A stretch of DNA of 64,000 nucleotides, taken from Chiridota heheva. Its lineage: Eukaryota; Echinodermata; Holothuroidea; Apodida; Chiridotidae. The position numbers and the translations under genes are program-made. This document shows positions 1 through 10,639 of this stretch, in pieces. The notes under the pieces were generated by a model. It saw nothing but the letters and a program-made list of their open reading frames with translations. It searched no databases and was not told the DNA's origin. Position 1 is the stretch's first letter; each line of letters begins with the position of its first letter. Where the stretch lies: assembly GCA_020152595.1 (NCBI GenBank), contig JAIGNY010000589.1:102501-166500 (forward strand), given 5' to 3'.

Positions 1-844
1 AGGATTTCTATCTCAGAACAAAGTTAGTGGACATGCTTACTAAAGAATCAACTCCTGAAACAATAATTAAACTTATGAAAGATATTGAGAAAAATATGAA
101 CATATTTTTTAACAGTCTGGTAGTATAATTTTTGATATCAGACACATCTATATAGATATTGTTCAATGTAAACCAGTATATGGTTCAAAATTTATTTCAA
201 CCCCAAAATTTATATATAATACAAAATGTGCATTAAATATCCAAAATAAAGATATTAATGTTTTCTTTGGTCAATTCTTCACATCGTTTTCGGTAGAAAT
301 TAATAAAAGTAGAGTCTCAAATTACAAAAAAACATGTGCACAAAATAAAAATATCCAATTTTCCCGTGGTGCTAAAGGATATTCCAAATATAGAAAGTGA
401 TATTGCTGTAAATGTGTATAAATGTCCGACTAGTATAAAACCATTGAATGATATACATCATATAATTAGAGTAAACAAATCCTACCATCAAACGAATTAG
501 TCTGTTATTTTTATATGACGAAGGTGCATCGAAAGATGGTCTCATTGCGCCTGAGATGGTCACTATATTCTCATAAGTAAATTTAGTAGTTTATTTTATT
601 CTATTCCTAAAGCTGGTCAGCAAAAATATTTTTGCGATTTATGTAATAAACATTTCCCTTCTGAAAGAATACAAGTTGATATCGTGAGAACTGTGTAAAC
701 ATAACAACTCCAGCTTACAAAGAACGTTGACCAACCAAAAAGATCTCGAAAACGGGTATACAAGAAAGCGTACTTAAATTTTCAAACTACAGAAATATGG
801 GAAAAGCACCATTTGTCATATATGCAGATTTTAAATGCATTCTT

Positions 845-950
845 CAACGGAGCCGTCAGGCCCCTGAATCCTTTGAGTCGGAGCCGGCAGACGACTCAAT
901 GCGAGGATCCCATGAGTCAACAGGCTCCTGTGCCAAAACTAAAATAAGCC
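845..950. repeat. GAGTCG/GGCTCC-type GC-rich module inside polymerase reading frame
   Basis: A GC-rich insert made of the words GAGTCG, GGAGCC, GACTC, ATGAGTC and GGCTCC lies within the open segment 797-1129 just after the ExoI motif. It stays open in that frame. The same insert is at 12,055-12,140 in the inverted right copy, so it predates the duplication of the arm. The words are those of the 18-bp minisatellites at 3,855 and 10,640. Confidence 0.75.
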
Positions 951-1135
951 ATGAGCACAAGGTTTGTAGTTATGTTTATATAGTTGTGTTTAATGGTGGG
1001 ATATTCTTTCAGGAATCATTCACAGCTACAACAGAAGAGGAATCGGAAAATCTTGAATCAAAGTTTTTGCAATCATTATCCACAACTCATAAGAAAATAA
1101 GAAACCACATAATAGCAAATGGAAAATAATTATCA

Positions 1136-1357
1136 ATGACTCCAGAGGATGAAAGAATATTTATCAAAACAACAGCTTGCTGGATATGTAAGAAAAGATT
1201 TTTTGGAGGTAAATTAGAACAAGACAGCCCCCATCGTAAAGTGAGAGATCATAATCACTGTACTGCCAAGTTCAGCGGAGCAACGCATGATAGATGTAAT
1301 AGAAAACTTCGTATAGAAAAAGATTATTTAAATATACCAGTATTTTTTCACACCTAA
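1136..1357 (+). pseudogene. EndoVII-like zinc module of the polymerase B relic (left)
   Basis: This 73-codon open segment shows C-x2-C (CWIC), then RDHNH, then a downstream C-N pair, the pattern of recombination endonuclease VII-type treble-clef domains. Such a module is embedded in many Polinton-type polymerases. A near-identical open segment is in the right copy (11,630-11,851, minus strand). It is a surviving block of a larger broken gene, not an independent gene. Confidence 0.75.
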
Positions 1358-3854
1358 AAGGTTATAATTCTCACATTATCATTTCTTCTTTACAAAATGG
1401 GAAAAAAGTAACCTGCATTCCTCACAACTACGAAAAATATCTGGGATTTAAAACTTACTATCCAAATGGTGCACTGGTATTCAAAGACACTCTCCAGTTT
1501 ATGTCGTCTTCTTTGGACCAACTTGTGAAAAACCTGTATGAAAATGGTAAAGGTGAGGAGAAGTTCTATTTTCTTGATTAGTGGCGTAGCCAATCTGCAA
1601 CATCGGCTGACTTTGATCAATTGAATTTATTGTACCGCAAAGGCGTATACCCTTATGAATATACGGATTCTTTAAAAAAATTAAACAAATATCACCTGCC
1701 TCCAATCAAAGATTTTTATGACGGTTTGAATAATAAAGAATGTAAACCAGATGGCTATAAACATGAAAAAAAAGTATGAGAAACATTTCAATGTGTAATT
1801 ATGAAAGATTATCACGATCTATACCTAAAGACAGATGTTTATCTTCTAGCAGATGTGTTTGAAAATTTCAGATGAAAGATTTAACTTGATCCTGCTCATT
1901 ACTTTACAGGTCCAAATTTATCATGGGATTCATTGCTCAAAACATCGAAGTACAACTTGAATTGTTCTCAGAAGATCAAATAGATATGTATCATTTCATT
2001 AACGAGGAATTCGAGATGGTATCAGTACAGTATGTGCTTCTCGCTACTGCGAGGCAAAGAACAAGTATTCAGATGAAAAAGTGGAGAATCCAAACTATAC
2101 ACAATACTCTGATGTGAACAGTCTATACCCAACTGTTATGACTCGCAAATTACCTGTTGGCGATTTTAGGTAGGCAGAACTATCAAATGATGACAAAAAA
2201 AAAGTTTTTAGATATATGTTATAATAGGAAATTTATCAAACGTGGTAGTTGTGATGACTTTCCCACTGGGTGTATATTTGAAGTGGACCTATAACCTTCT
2301 GAGGACGTTCTCAAAAGCGGAAAACTCAATGATTACCCCAGCTCCAGAAAAGATTAAAGTTAATGAAAAATGGTTATCAGATTATCAAAAGAAGAAAAAA
2401 TGATAGAGAAAATAACATTCCAGTACTTACATAGAGAAATTAGTTCCACATCTAATGAAACGCGACAAATACATTATCCATGAACAAACTTGTTATAGAT
2501 ACATATACTCTGGTTTTAAAGTCACTAAAATACATATAATTTTAAACTTCAAGTAAGATGCATATCGAAAGTAATATCGCAAGAAGGGCTCAAGCAAAAA
2601 ACATATTTAAAGAAGGCTTCTACAAGGGTATGTGTAATTCCGTGTATCGTAAAACATTGGAAAACATTCGTAATAAGAAACATATACGAATCATTGAAAC
2701 AAAACAGAAGCTGGTAAGTAAAGAGCTTCAAAGCTTTTCAATAAACCCAACTTTGCTGGTATCAAAATATTCAATAAAAATCTTTTCGGAATCGAGATGT
2801 ACAAACAAAACCTCTTATGAACAAACCAATTTTGGTGGGAATGAGTATAATTAATCTCTCTAAAGAATATATGTATTAGTTCTTTTATGATATGTACAAC
2901 AAAATATACCCTAACCCAATCGGTTAGCCGCGCAGTTGCCAACTATTATATACTGAGGCACATTCTTTTATCATGAATGTCTATACAGAAGATATTTATC
3001 GTGATATGCTTCCCAGTTCGCTAAAAGGGACGGCATTCTCAATATATATGACACAAGTGATTATCCCACAGAACATTTTCTCTCTTGAAATCAAAACAAA
3101 AAGGTACTCGGCAAATTAAATGATGGCAGACCTATTCAGAAATTTGTGGGCATCAGAAATAAGATGTATAGTGTTCTTATTGCAGTGGAGCCCAGCGGTG
3201 CCTCGCGACTCGGGCGACTCAAGGGAACAGATAACCTCAAGAAAGCAAAAGGAGTTAAAAAATGCGTAGTCGATAGAAATCTTACGCATGAAATGTAGAA
3301 AGATTGTATCTCTAATTCAGAACAGTTCACAAACAAACCAAAAAACAAATAGAATTAAGTAATCATAATCTTCAGCCAGTAGAAGTTGATAAAGTCTCTC
3401 TCAACCCACTTGATAATAAACGCTATATTTGTGAAGACAAAATAACTACACTATCATGCGGCGCAGGGCCGCAAATGTAACATTACCTAAGCCCAATGAA
3501 ATAAAAATGATTTCTGTAATATTTTGGTCATCGCTTGGAGTATAGAAATCACTCAGTTTTGGCTCATTCTTTGTTTGAAGTTAAGTGGAAAATCGAATTG
3601 ATTACCAGTCATTATATAATATTCTTTTAAGGCGATATCAATATCAACAAATGTTTGTTCTGCGTGAGCTTCTTTTTGCAATCTATCATTTAAATAATCG
3701 AGATATTCTGTTCTTTTTCTGCTCCATTTATTTCTTGCTTTGGTTAACTGTTATAATGCTAATTCATGTCTCTTTCGTTCCTCATCTGCTTGTTTTGAAC
3801 GCAAACTACTAAATATATAATTAGAACCACTAAAAGCAAGTGCGTTGATAACTG

Positions 3855-4300
3855 CACCTTGAGTCGCATGGCTCCCTTGAGTCGCATGGCTCGCTTGAGT
3901 CTCATGGTTCCCTTGAGTCGCATGGCTCCCTTGAGTCGCATGGCTCGCTTGAGTCGCATGGCTCGCTTGAGTCTCATGGTTCCCTTGAGTCGCATGGCTC
4001 CCTTGAGTCGCATGGCTCCCTTGAGTCGCATGGCTCGCTTGAGTCCGCGCATGGCTCCCTTGAGTCCGCGCATGGCTCCCTTCAGTCGCATGGCTCTCTT
4101 GAGTCGCATGGCTCCCTTCAGTCGCATGGCTCTCTTGAGTCGCATGGCTCCCTTCAGTCGCATGGCTCCATTGAGTCGCATGGCCCGCTTGAGTCGCATG
4201 ATTCGCTTGAGTCGCATGGCACCCTTCAGTCGCATGGCTCCCCTCGGTCGCATGACTCCCTTCAGTTGCATGACTCCCTTCAATCGCGAGGCTCCGCTTA
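3855..4300. repeat. 18-bp minisatellite, left copy
   Basis: Tandem 18-bp units of the type gagtcgcatggctccctt, about 24 copies with many point variants and two units enlarged by CCGC insertions (4,045-4,075). Because 18 is divisible by 3, several frames stay open on both strands and give false repetitive ORFs. It lies between the end of the polymerase relic and the small membrane-protein gene, at the equivalent place to the longer array at 10,640-11,350. Confidence 0.95.
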
Positions 4301-4526
4301 TTTATCATTTACTATGCTTAACGGTAAAATTCCTTGATTAACAAGCCAGTTCTGCGTCATTAAGGCAGAAGCAGATATAAGGGTCAACTTAACACCATCT
4401 TCAACATTTTCCGAGATCCGGAGGTTTCATTTTGAGCAACTTCTTAGAAAGAATGCTATATGCTACACTTATTCAACCAATAACAGCGCCATGATATGCG
4501 GTATTCACAATATTATTTGTATCCAT
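4300..4526 (-). pseudogene. Polinton small membrane protein, left copy, nonsense mutation
   Basis: Reading leftward from an ATG at 4,526, the start MDTNNIVNTAYHGAVIG is followed by a TGA where the right copy (10,410-10,636) has GGA. Past the stop the frame continues through a short hydrophobic stretch and a KPPDLGK block. The left copy keeps the adenine that the right copy has lost, so the two copies are broken at different places. I recognise the general look of a small hydrophobic Polinton ORF; no function is known to me. Confidence 0.65.
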
Positions 4527-4599
4527 TTTTATCTATATACCAAAATTTCTTTTTTTTAATTAATTCATATCAAAAAGATTTTTTTTTAGTTTTTTTGTG

Positions 4600-4690
4600 T
4601 TGTCTCGGGCCGCCTGTCGGCTCCCCGGGATCCCTCAGGTTACGTGTTACTTAACGGGGCTCCCTAGGATCACATGGTTTCCTGGGCTCC
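4600..4690. repeat. Degenerate GC-rich GGCTCC module
   Basis: A short patch with repeated GGCTCCC and GGGATCC(C) words in otherwise AT-rich sequence. It matches the vocabulary of the Polinton minisatellites but is not a regular array. Confidence 0.55.
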
Positions 4691-4744
4691 CTTTGTTTTT
4701 ATTCATACGTTTAAGCCTTGTACCATCTATTTAATTAAATTCCT

Positions 4745-5027
4745 GCAACAATAACAGCTGCACCGAAACCAATAATTGTGGGTGAAAAAGAAGGAGCCAT
4801 TGAGTCGCCTCGCGGCTCCCTTTAGTCACCTCGCGGCTCCCTTGAGTCGCCTCGGGGCTCCCTTGAGTCGCCTCGGGGCTCCGACTCAATGGATGGTTAC
4901 CATGGGTTTGAGCCATGCGACTCAATGGATTCGACAGCCGGCCCAATGGATAGCTCCCATGAGTCGTCGCCGCGAGGCAACTTAATGAATGGCTTCCCCT
5001 TAGGTGGTGAATGATATTTTGATTCAT
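4745..5027 (-). pseudogene. Small Polinton membrane protein interrupted by a GC-rich module
   Basis: Reading leftward from an ATG at 5,027 are a short N-terminus (MNQNIIHHLRG), an in-frame GC-rich insert (about 4,790-4,990), and then, in another frame, a hydrophobic tail (SPTIIGFGAAVIVAGI) that ends near 4,745. I infer one small membrane protein split by the insert. It lies immediately downstream of the 5,037-5,743 gene on the same strand, as in a Polinton gene block. Function unknown. Confidence 0.5.
4790..4990. repeat. GC-rich GAGTCGCCTCG minisatellite module
   Basis: About four near-tandem units with GAGTCGCCTCG(C/G)GGCTCC followed by more irregular CAATGGAT and GACTCAATGG words. It shares its core with the 18-bp arrays and interrupts the small membrane-protein frame here. 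Confidence 0.75.
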
Positions 5028-5036
5028 ATTATTTCA

Positions 5037-5743
5037 ACTTTTCTTTCTGCTTTCTGTTGTATTCGGCAAGCTTTTTACCTGCAGCAACTCTATTCGGATT
5101 CTTTTCTTTAACTGCTTTATTAACTTTATAAACTTCTTTAATCTGTATCTCTTCTTGTTCATCTGTTGTATTAAATGTATCATTTAATTTTAATTTACGT
5201 GTTTTGTTGTTATAAGTGCGACCGTAACACGAGCCAAATAGTTGCCAAAGTTATAATACATACCACATAAAATAAAATTCAAAGCATTTGTGATAAAAGG
5301 ATCCTCTTTTATATCCTTGATTAGGTCATTTTCATCGTCGACTTCATATAAGTGTTCCACGAACTTGACATCAAGCGAAATTATACAAGAACCTAAGGAT
5401 TTGATTATATTTGGCCTAACCTTGCTTCATATCATCATACAATTGAATAATATCCTAAATTTTTTAGTTTCTCAACACCCTCAATAGTGTAAAGTTTACC
5501 AAAATATTTTAGAGTCACCACCAGCTGTTATGCTGGCTAATCTACATCTTATCGTTTCTATGAAATCATCACATTTTTCTGAGCAGCCTGTTGTTTCGGC
5601 TCAATGCTGGGCTTCCATGAGTTCAGTTGGAACCATGCCGACTCAAGGGAGTCGACAGGCGATTTAAGGGGGCCGCAATGCCCATATTGAGGCAACTCAA
5701 GGGATGGCTCCTGTTCTTTAAAAATTTCAATCATCTGTTCCAT
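5037..5743 (-). pseudogene. Polinton ORF with basic C-terminus, frameshifted and module-interrupted
   Basis: Reading leftward from an ATG at 5,743, the frame opens as MEQMIEIFKEQ, is interrupted by a GC-rich GAGTC module (about 5,590-5,715), and resumes in another frame (SEKCDDFIETIRCRLAS). It then passes an acidic and hydrophobic middle and ends in a lysine-rich tail (NPNRVAAGKKLAEYNRKQKE) with a stop near 5,037. The layout resembles a conserved but uncharacterised Polinton/adintovirus protein. At least two breaks are present. No enzymatic motif is seen. Confidence 0.6.
5590..5715. repeat. GC-rich GACTCAAGGGA module inside Polinton ORF
   Basis: Contains GACTCAAGGGAGTCGACAGG, GGCAACTCAAGGGATGGCTCC and related words. 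It sits inside the start of the minus-strand ORF 5,037-5,743, right after its first eleven codons. Confidence 0.7.
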
Positions 5744-5759
5744 GTTTTTATTTAGTTAT

Positions 5760-5905
5760 TTATTTTCTCAAAACTTTAAATTCATTTTCTAGTCTATTTT
5801 TGAATTTCCTATACTGGTAATAACCGTACCATGTATATCCGCCGAAGAAAACAATAATAATAACAGAATTTAGAGTATGTTATGGCATAATGATTTCCAT
5901 TGTGA
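5760..5905 (-). pseudogene. Short single-span membrane protein, Polinton-borne
   Basis: From an ATG near 5,899 the minus strand reads a short peptide with one hydrophobic segment (SVIIIVFFGGYTWYGYYQY) and a charged tail (KFKNRLENEFKVLRK), ending near 5,762. An in-frame TAA after six codons breaks it unless initiation is downstream. It lies between the integrase C-terminus and the basic-tail ORF, in the same direction. Confidence 0.45.
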
Positions 5906-5959
5906 AGATCTTTACATATAATTGCAATTGCAAGTTACTTGTAGGTTACTTATATATTA

Positions 5960-6979
5960 CTGAGGTAACTCGGTATTAAAGGGCACAATTTGTAATTCCT
6001 CTCTTACTAATTAATGATCGTTTAGGGAAACCATTTCCTGGACAATCTAAATAATACAGTACAGAATGATTTCCATTAATAGTGTATGCTTTGATGTTTT
6101 AAGTTTTGATAAACCAAATATGATCTGTGGCTCTTTTTCGCATAGGACTATCGTTTTCAGCTTCCCCATGCCGGAGCATATAAATATCTTACTAGGTCTG
6201 TGACTGGGATGATTTCTTCATCATAACCAACTTTTCGCCTTTTTCTGAGAAAGCAGCGATGGGCTCTGGTTCACCAATTTCATTTTAATTAAATCTTTAG
6301 GTTTAGAGTCAATTAATCCAGTTCCTTCGTTGTTTAATGCTTTTACAACTTCAGGTAACCTTTTAATCCACTCCGTTAACCTCCCCTGAGCCGGAGCTGG
6401 AATCAGAGCGCAAAGCGACCCAATGTGAGGCTCGCCATTTCCTTAGCATACTGATGAGAGAATAACCGTTCAGCTAAAGTTCTATTAAATTGCTCTACAA
6501 TCGCTTGCGCCAAATGATTCACAACTTCACCCCTCTGAATAATAACATTGTGGTTTTTCATTAAAGTGTTTACACTAGCCATAAATTCTTTCCTGTGTCA
6601 ACCTTTATTATTTTTGGAAAGACCAACGGTCCTGACGATCCCCTTTTGTAGATTTTCTCAAAAGCATCAGCTACTTGAACTGCTGTTTTATCAGTAAGGG
6701 GTTCGACTCCCTTGAACCTGCTTGCCACATTGACAATCTAAGTGTATATTTGTAGGTTTTCTTACCAATTTTATCATGTGACAAAAATGATAAATCGGCT
6801 TCATACAAGTCATTAGGTTTTGCGCTGTTACTGTTCATACTCGTTGGCCGTGGAATATATTTTGGAGGAGCCCTATAAATTTGCAACAAAGCTTGTTTTG
6901 TTAAACATTCCCTAACGACTTTATCTGTAACTCTTGCTTGTTTAGCTAGTTTCTTTATTACGGCATCTTCTTTCCACAT
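5960..6979 (-). pseudogene. Polinton integrase (retrovirus-type, rve), frameshifted
   Basis: Reading leftward, 6,979-6,671 is open and carries the N-terminal region and the block NDLYEADLSFLSHDKIGKK with the first catalytic aspartate. Further left in shifted frames come KVDTGK (second aspartate region), then VEQFNRTLAERLF (glutamate region) at about 6,450-6,500. A C-terminal block similar to the Polinton integrase tail (LYYLDCPGNGF, about 6,010-6,060) follows. This is the DDE pattern of Polinton c-integrases, which insert the element DNA into the host chromosome. At least three breaks, plus a GC-rich module at 6,375-6,432, make it non-functional. Confidence 0.85.
6375..6432. repeat. Short GC-rich module inside integrase relic
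   Basis: A short GC-rich patch with CCGGAGC, GCGACCCAATG and GAGGCTCGCC words lies just after the integrase glutamate block and brings a stop into that frame. It is a weaker member of the GAGTCG/GGCTCC module family. Confidence 0.5.
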
Positions 6980-7056
6980 TTCAGTACTACTATAGTAATT
7001 TTTCTTGATTTGCTTTTTGTTCTGTGATTCCTTCTCTTTTTGGTTCTGTGATTCTT

Positions 7057-7315
<259 letters not shown>

Positions 7316-7384
7316 CCAAAGTTAATTTTACGGGTATTTGTATATATATATATATATATACAAAGTTAATTTTATGGGTAGAGG

Positions 7385-7994
7385 CTGTGGTTGTTGATTT
7401 CTTGTCTTTGGAATCTTTGATGCTGAACTTAAATTCACTAATTGGGCCTGGTATCAAAGGTTTTTCTTTACAAACGCTGCCGCAGTAATCATTATGCATA
7501 CTACCCCTGAAAGGTTTTTCGTCAAGAGGAATAATTTCTAAAAGATTTGAGGTTTTCCTTTTCTTTTAATGCGAAAATATGATCGCAGTGCAAATAAATA
7601 GTTTTGAATGGTTAAAAATGTATCTTTCCAATGTGTTCTCCATCTGACAACCATCCATAATCCATACTAGATTAATTTGCAAGATTTTCAGAAAATTTAA
7701 GTGAATTAAACTTCTCTGGTGGAATTACAATGGCTACTCGTCCTGTTTTTCTATTGTCTGGTTATTATGTCATACAACTGCAGAAAGTTATAAAGGCCGG
7801 CTTCTAATTGTATTTACGTAATTATATTTATTGTTTCTAATTTGTATTCTTTCTATTTTTGGAACTTTATAGTACCCTACCCAATATGTGACTGATTTCA
7901 CGACTATGAAAACCTCTTTTGAATTCTGATTATCAGTAGGTTGCTCTAATATTATTACTTTATCCAAAAAAAATATTTCAAATGTAAGATTCAT
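7385..7994 (-). pseudogene. Possible Polinton minor-capsid-like ORF, degraded
   Basis: The minus strand has an open block from 7,994 to 7,788 (start MNLTFEIFFLDKVIILE, with a TYWVGYYKVPK patch) and further left, in shifted frames, a patch reading [11 protein letters not shown] and another reading [14 protein letters not shown]. The latter two resemble the C-terminal half of Polinton minor-capsid (penton-like) proteins. This is a tentative structural guess. Several stops and frameshifts are present. Confidence 0.4.
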
Positions 7995-8091
7995 TTTTAT
8001 TTTATATGAAAAAGATCAATGACAACATTACCAATAGCATTTCGAAGTAATTTTTTCAAAAAGATATAAAGTAAGCGGCGCGCACGTCAAT

Positions 8092-8879
8092 ATGTATATA
8101 CCAGGAATTAGTGAGGCAGATTCTACACAACCTGACAACAGGGAAAATACATATTTGATAGTAAGAGTTTCAGCGCTATTTTTACAAACATTTAAAACAA
8201 AATACAAGTTACCTCATGTTACATCTGATAAAATTGTTAATTTGTGGAGTAGCCAGCCTATGGGTTTTTTTTTGGCAAAATCAAATAAATTGTGTTATAT
8301 GGATGGTGACGACGGGTTGTGGGATATCTTATGTACATCTACATCATGAAAATCCTATGTTTAAAACTGTCTATAGATTTCACGTGTATTATCAGGCCAG
8401 AAGGTTATTACAAGAAATGGGCTGTCCTGCTACATTGCAAAATCATCGGTCGGCTTTCGAGAACAGCATAGATATGCCTGCCTATGAAAATATATATATG
8501 GACAATTTCATGTTTCTCCTCGTTCCATGTGGAAACAACACGAAGATAATCACAGCAATGGGTTGGGACTGCATACTATTATGATGGTGGCTGGCGAATT
8601 TCAGTGCCTGACAATGATTATGATAATTCTAGCCTAAACAACCCATATGATAAATGGAATGATTATTCGAGTGCTACAGAGATGAGTTTTGGTGATCATC
8701 CAACTAAGTATACCGTTGCATATATAGCTCAGAGTAATAGTGTAAGTAATTTTTGGAAAGGGTATATTCTTGATAAAGGTAAAGAAATATACAATGAGGA
8801 TGAGGAGATGTATCATGTCATAGGAGGACCTGACGAATATACATATATCGTCGTAGAAATGATCAATAATTCTATCTGA
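8092..8879 (+). pseudogene. Unassigned Polinton-borne ORF, frameshifted
   Basis: Three overlapping open segments in different frames (8,092-8,349; 8,216-8,584; 8,604-8,879) appear to be one ancestral ORF. The last encodes a polar, Asn/Asp/Tyr-rich segment (VPDNDYDNSSLNNPYDKW). It is transcribed divergently from the 7,994 minus-strand ORF. I do not recognise a domain. It could be a capsid or other virion-type protein given the context, but nothing in the sequence proves this. Confidence 0.45.
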
Positions 8880-9195
8880 ACATGTATTTATGCTATACTA
8901 GGAGCCCAAGCTCAGACAAAACAAGCATGCTCGCCCCAGGAACCGGAAATGATGCGCGACAACAGTTTTTGAAGATTGTATTAACTCACCTGTTGATTTA
9001 AAAGGCAGCATAGATCGCTATCAAGCTTCTTTACCTGTTTACAATATGCACGAAGTAGTCTAAACTTCATACTTTGGGAAAATGTGTGCCTCATACTTTC
9101 GTATATGAATTTACACATTGGGAATACGAAGGCTATAACAACAATATCCAAATAGCAGAATTATCAGAGAGGCTGGTTTAGGTTTTCACCCACAT
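8880..9195. other. Degraded Polinton interior, no clear gene
   Basis: About 300 bp with no extended open frame. Patches of coding-like sequence on the plus strand may continue the preceding relic. A GC-richer spot at 8,900-8,960 might be another worn GAGTCG-type module. Confidence 0.4.
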
Positions 9196-9425
9196 GATAA
9201 TTCCAACCCCGGGCGGCCCCATGGACTCGAGGGAGCCATGTGGCCCCAGTGACCCGAGGGAGCCATGTGACCCCAGGGACCCGAGGGAGCCAGCAACCCC
9301 AGAGATCAGAGGGATCAATGCGACCCCAGGGACTCAAGGGAGCCATACGAGCCCAGGGACTCAAGGGAGCCATACGACCCCAGGGACTCGAGGGAGCCAT
9401 GCGACCCGAGAAAACCATGCCAGCC
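9196..9425. repeat. 27-bp minisatellite related to the 18-bp family
   Basis: Tandem units of about 27 bp made of a core GACTCAAGGGAGCCATGCGA and a linker CCCCAGG, roughly eight copies that become more regular towards 9,300-9,410. The core is the reverse-strand form of the 18-bp unit in the other Polinton arrays. Confidence 0.9.
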
Positions 9426-9439
9426 CCGCTTTTTCCCCC

Positions 9440-9740
9440 GTCTCGGTTTACCCGCAGATGCAATAAATCATGAAAATGAAAAGGCAGCCCTATTTGTCGG
9501 AATTCTAAGCATTGCTGGAATTGTGTATATGTTTTACTAAAAAGATAGTTCTTTTTATAGATACATAAAAAAACAAAAAACCGTCATCAGCAATGAGGGC
9601 CCAGACATGTTCAGCTAGCCATCAAACAGAAGCGCTTAACAGATTAAATAACCACGATGCTGCGGATCTGATGATACCCGGAAGCGCTTCTACTGTCATT
9701 GCTCCTAATTTCTTTTGAAAAGATCTAAAAGATATTTTGA
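9440..9740 (+). pseudogene. Plus-strand Polinton ORF remnant with hydrophobic segment
   Basis: Just after the 27-bp array the plus strand reads NHENEKAALFVGILSIAGIV, a short membrane-type segment that ends at a TAA near 9,540. A second coding-like block (ALNRLNNHDAADLMIPGS) lies at about 9,630-9,690. They may be tails of one or two element genes. No function assigned. Confidence 0.35.
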
Positions 9741-9760
9741 TTTATGTTTTATCCATTGTT

Positions 9761-10355
9761 CTATACTATATCTGGGCCAGGTTTCGGACTGGGTTTTGGT
9801 GTATGCTTCGGATCGGGCCCCGGACTAGGAGGCGGAGCTATACGGCCACCGGCAATGATAGATGCGACAATAGTGCTTATAGCTAAAGCCATAGCAAATA
9901 AAATACTAACAATGGTAATGCCTTCTTCTCTAAAATATCGTTGTTATTTTTTCTCTCAATGTAGTATCATCTTGTCTTATTCTCTTAATAGTTTCTTGTA
10001 TTCAATTTATTTGACTTCGTAAACCTTCACTGTTTTGGCTAGCAATTTCCAGTCTTACCTCTCTCTCTCTCTCTCAGCTTCTAGGGATTGCAACCTATCT
10101 CTTATCTCTTTCTCTTGCTCTTCATTCCCAGACTTTTCATATTTAGCGAGATTTGTACGCTCTGCAAGAATTTCCTTATCTAAGCTAGTCAACTTGCCTA
10201 GATTATTTAATAGTTCTCCTCTTGTTCGATTTAAAGCTTCATCTGATGGTAGCTTTCTCTTCAGTTTGAATTAATGCTTCTTTTGCACATATAAGTTCAT
10301 TTAATTCTTCTATTACCTGTTCAATCGTAAGAACAGTTTGTGGTAAATCTTGCAT
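9761..10355 (-). pseudogene. Polinton coiled-coil and membrane protein with Pro-rich tail, frameshifted
   Basis: Reading leftward from an ATG at 10,355, a short N-terminus (MQDLPQTVLTIEQVIEELNE) is followed after a frameshift by a heptad-rich charged block (about 10,080-10,260; for example EEQEKEIRDRLQSLEAERER). A hydrophobic segment (EGITIVSILFAMALAIST) follows, then a proline-rich tail (PPPSPGPDPKHTPKPSPKPG) with a TAG at 9,761-9,763. This coiled-coil, TM and Pro-rich layout recurs in Polinton elements of invertebrates, where its role is unknown. A CT-dinucleotide run at 10,061-10,076 (GA on the coding strand) underlies the ERERER stretch. Confidence 0.6.
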
Positions 10356-10409
10356 TGGTATTTCTTCTGATTGTGTTCGTAGACTGATTTATTTTCGTAT
10401 ATAGATAAA

Positions 10410-10636
10410 ATGGATACAAATAATATTGTGAATACCGCATATCATGGCGCTGTTATTGGTGGAATAAGTGTAGCATATAGCATTCTTTCCAAGAAGTTGC
10501 TCAAATGAAACCTCCGGATCTCGGAAAATGTTGAAGATGGTGTTAAGTTGACCCTTATAACTGCTTCTGCCCCAATGACGCAGAGCTGGCTTGTTAATTA
10601 AGGAATTTTACCGCCAACCATAGTAAATGATAAATA
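10410..10636 (+). pseudogene. Polinton small membrane protein, right copy, one-base deletion
   Basis: This is the inverted duplicate of 4,300-4,526. From the ATG at 10,410 it reads MDTNNIVNTAYHGAVIGG and a hydrophobic helix, then hits TGA because one adenine is missing relative to the left copy. It lacks the nonsense codon seen in the left copy. The two copies therefore decayed independently after duplication. Confidence 0.65.
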
Positions 10637-10639
10637 AGC

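Larger units (their letters stand above)
1..3360 (+). pseudogene. Polinton/Maverick family-B DNA polymerase, left copy, degraded
   Basis: This is a protein-primed type DNA polymerase B relic of a Polinton/Maverick (adintovirus-like) element. Homology is carried over several frames broken by stops and frameshifts. In order one sees a C-x2-C zinc-finger-like piece (about 630-670), the ExoI motif as YADFK (821-835), an EndoVII-like treble clef (1136-1357), the palm motif A as DVNSLYP (2111-2131), motif B as NSVYR (about 2635-2655), and the motif C position as TEAHS (2952-2966), where this family has two catalytic aspartates. The N-terminus lies off the left edge; compared with the right copy about 170 codons are missing. 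The exonuclease acid and both motif C aspartates are replaced, so this copy cannot encode an active enzyme. Family assignment is from motif order and recognised similarity, not a search. Confidence 0.85.
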
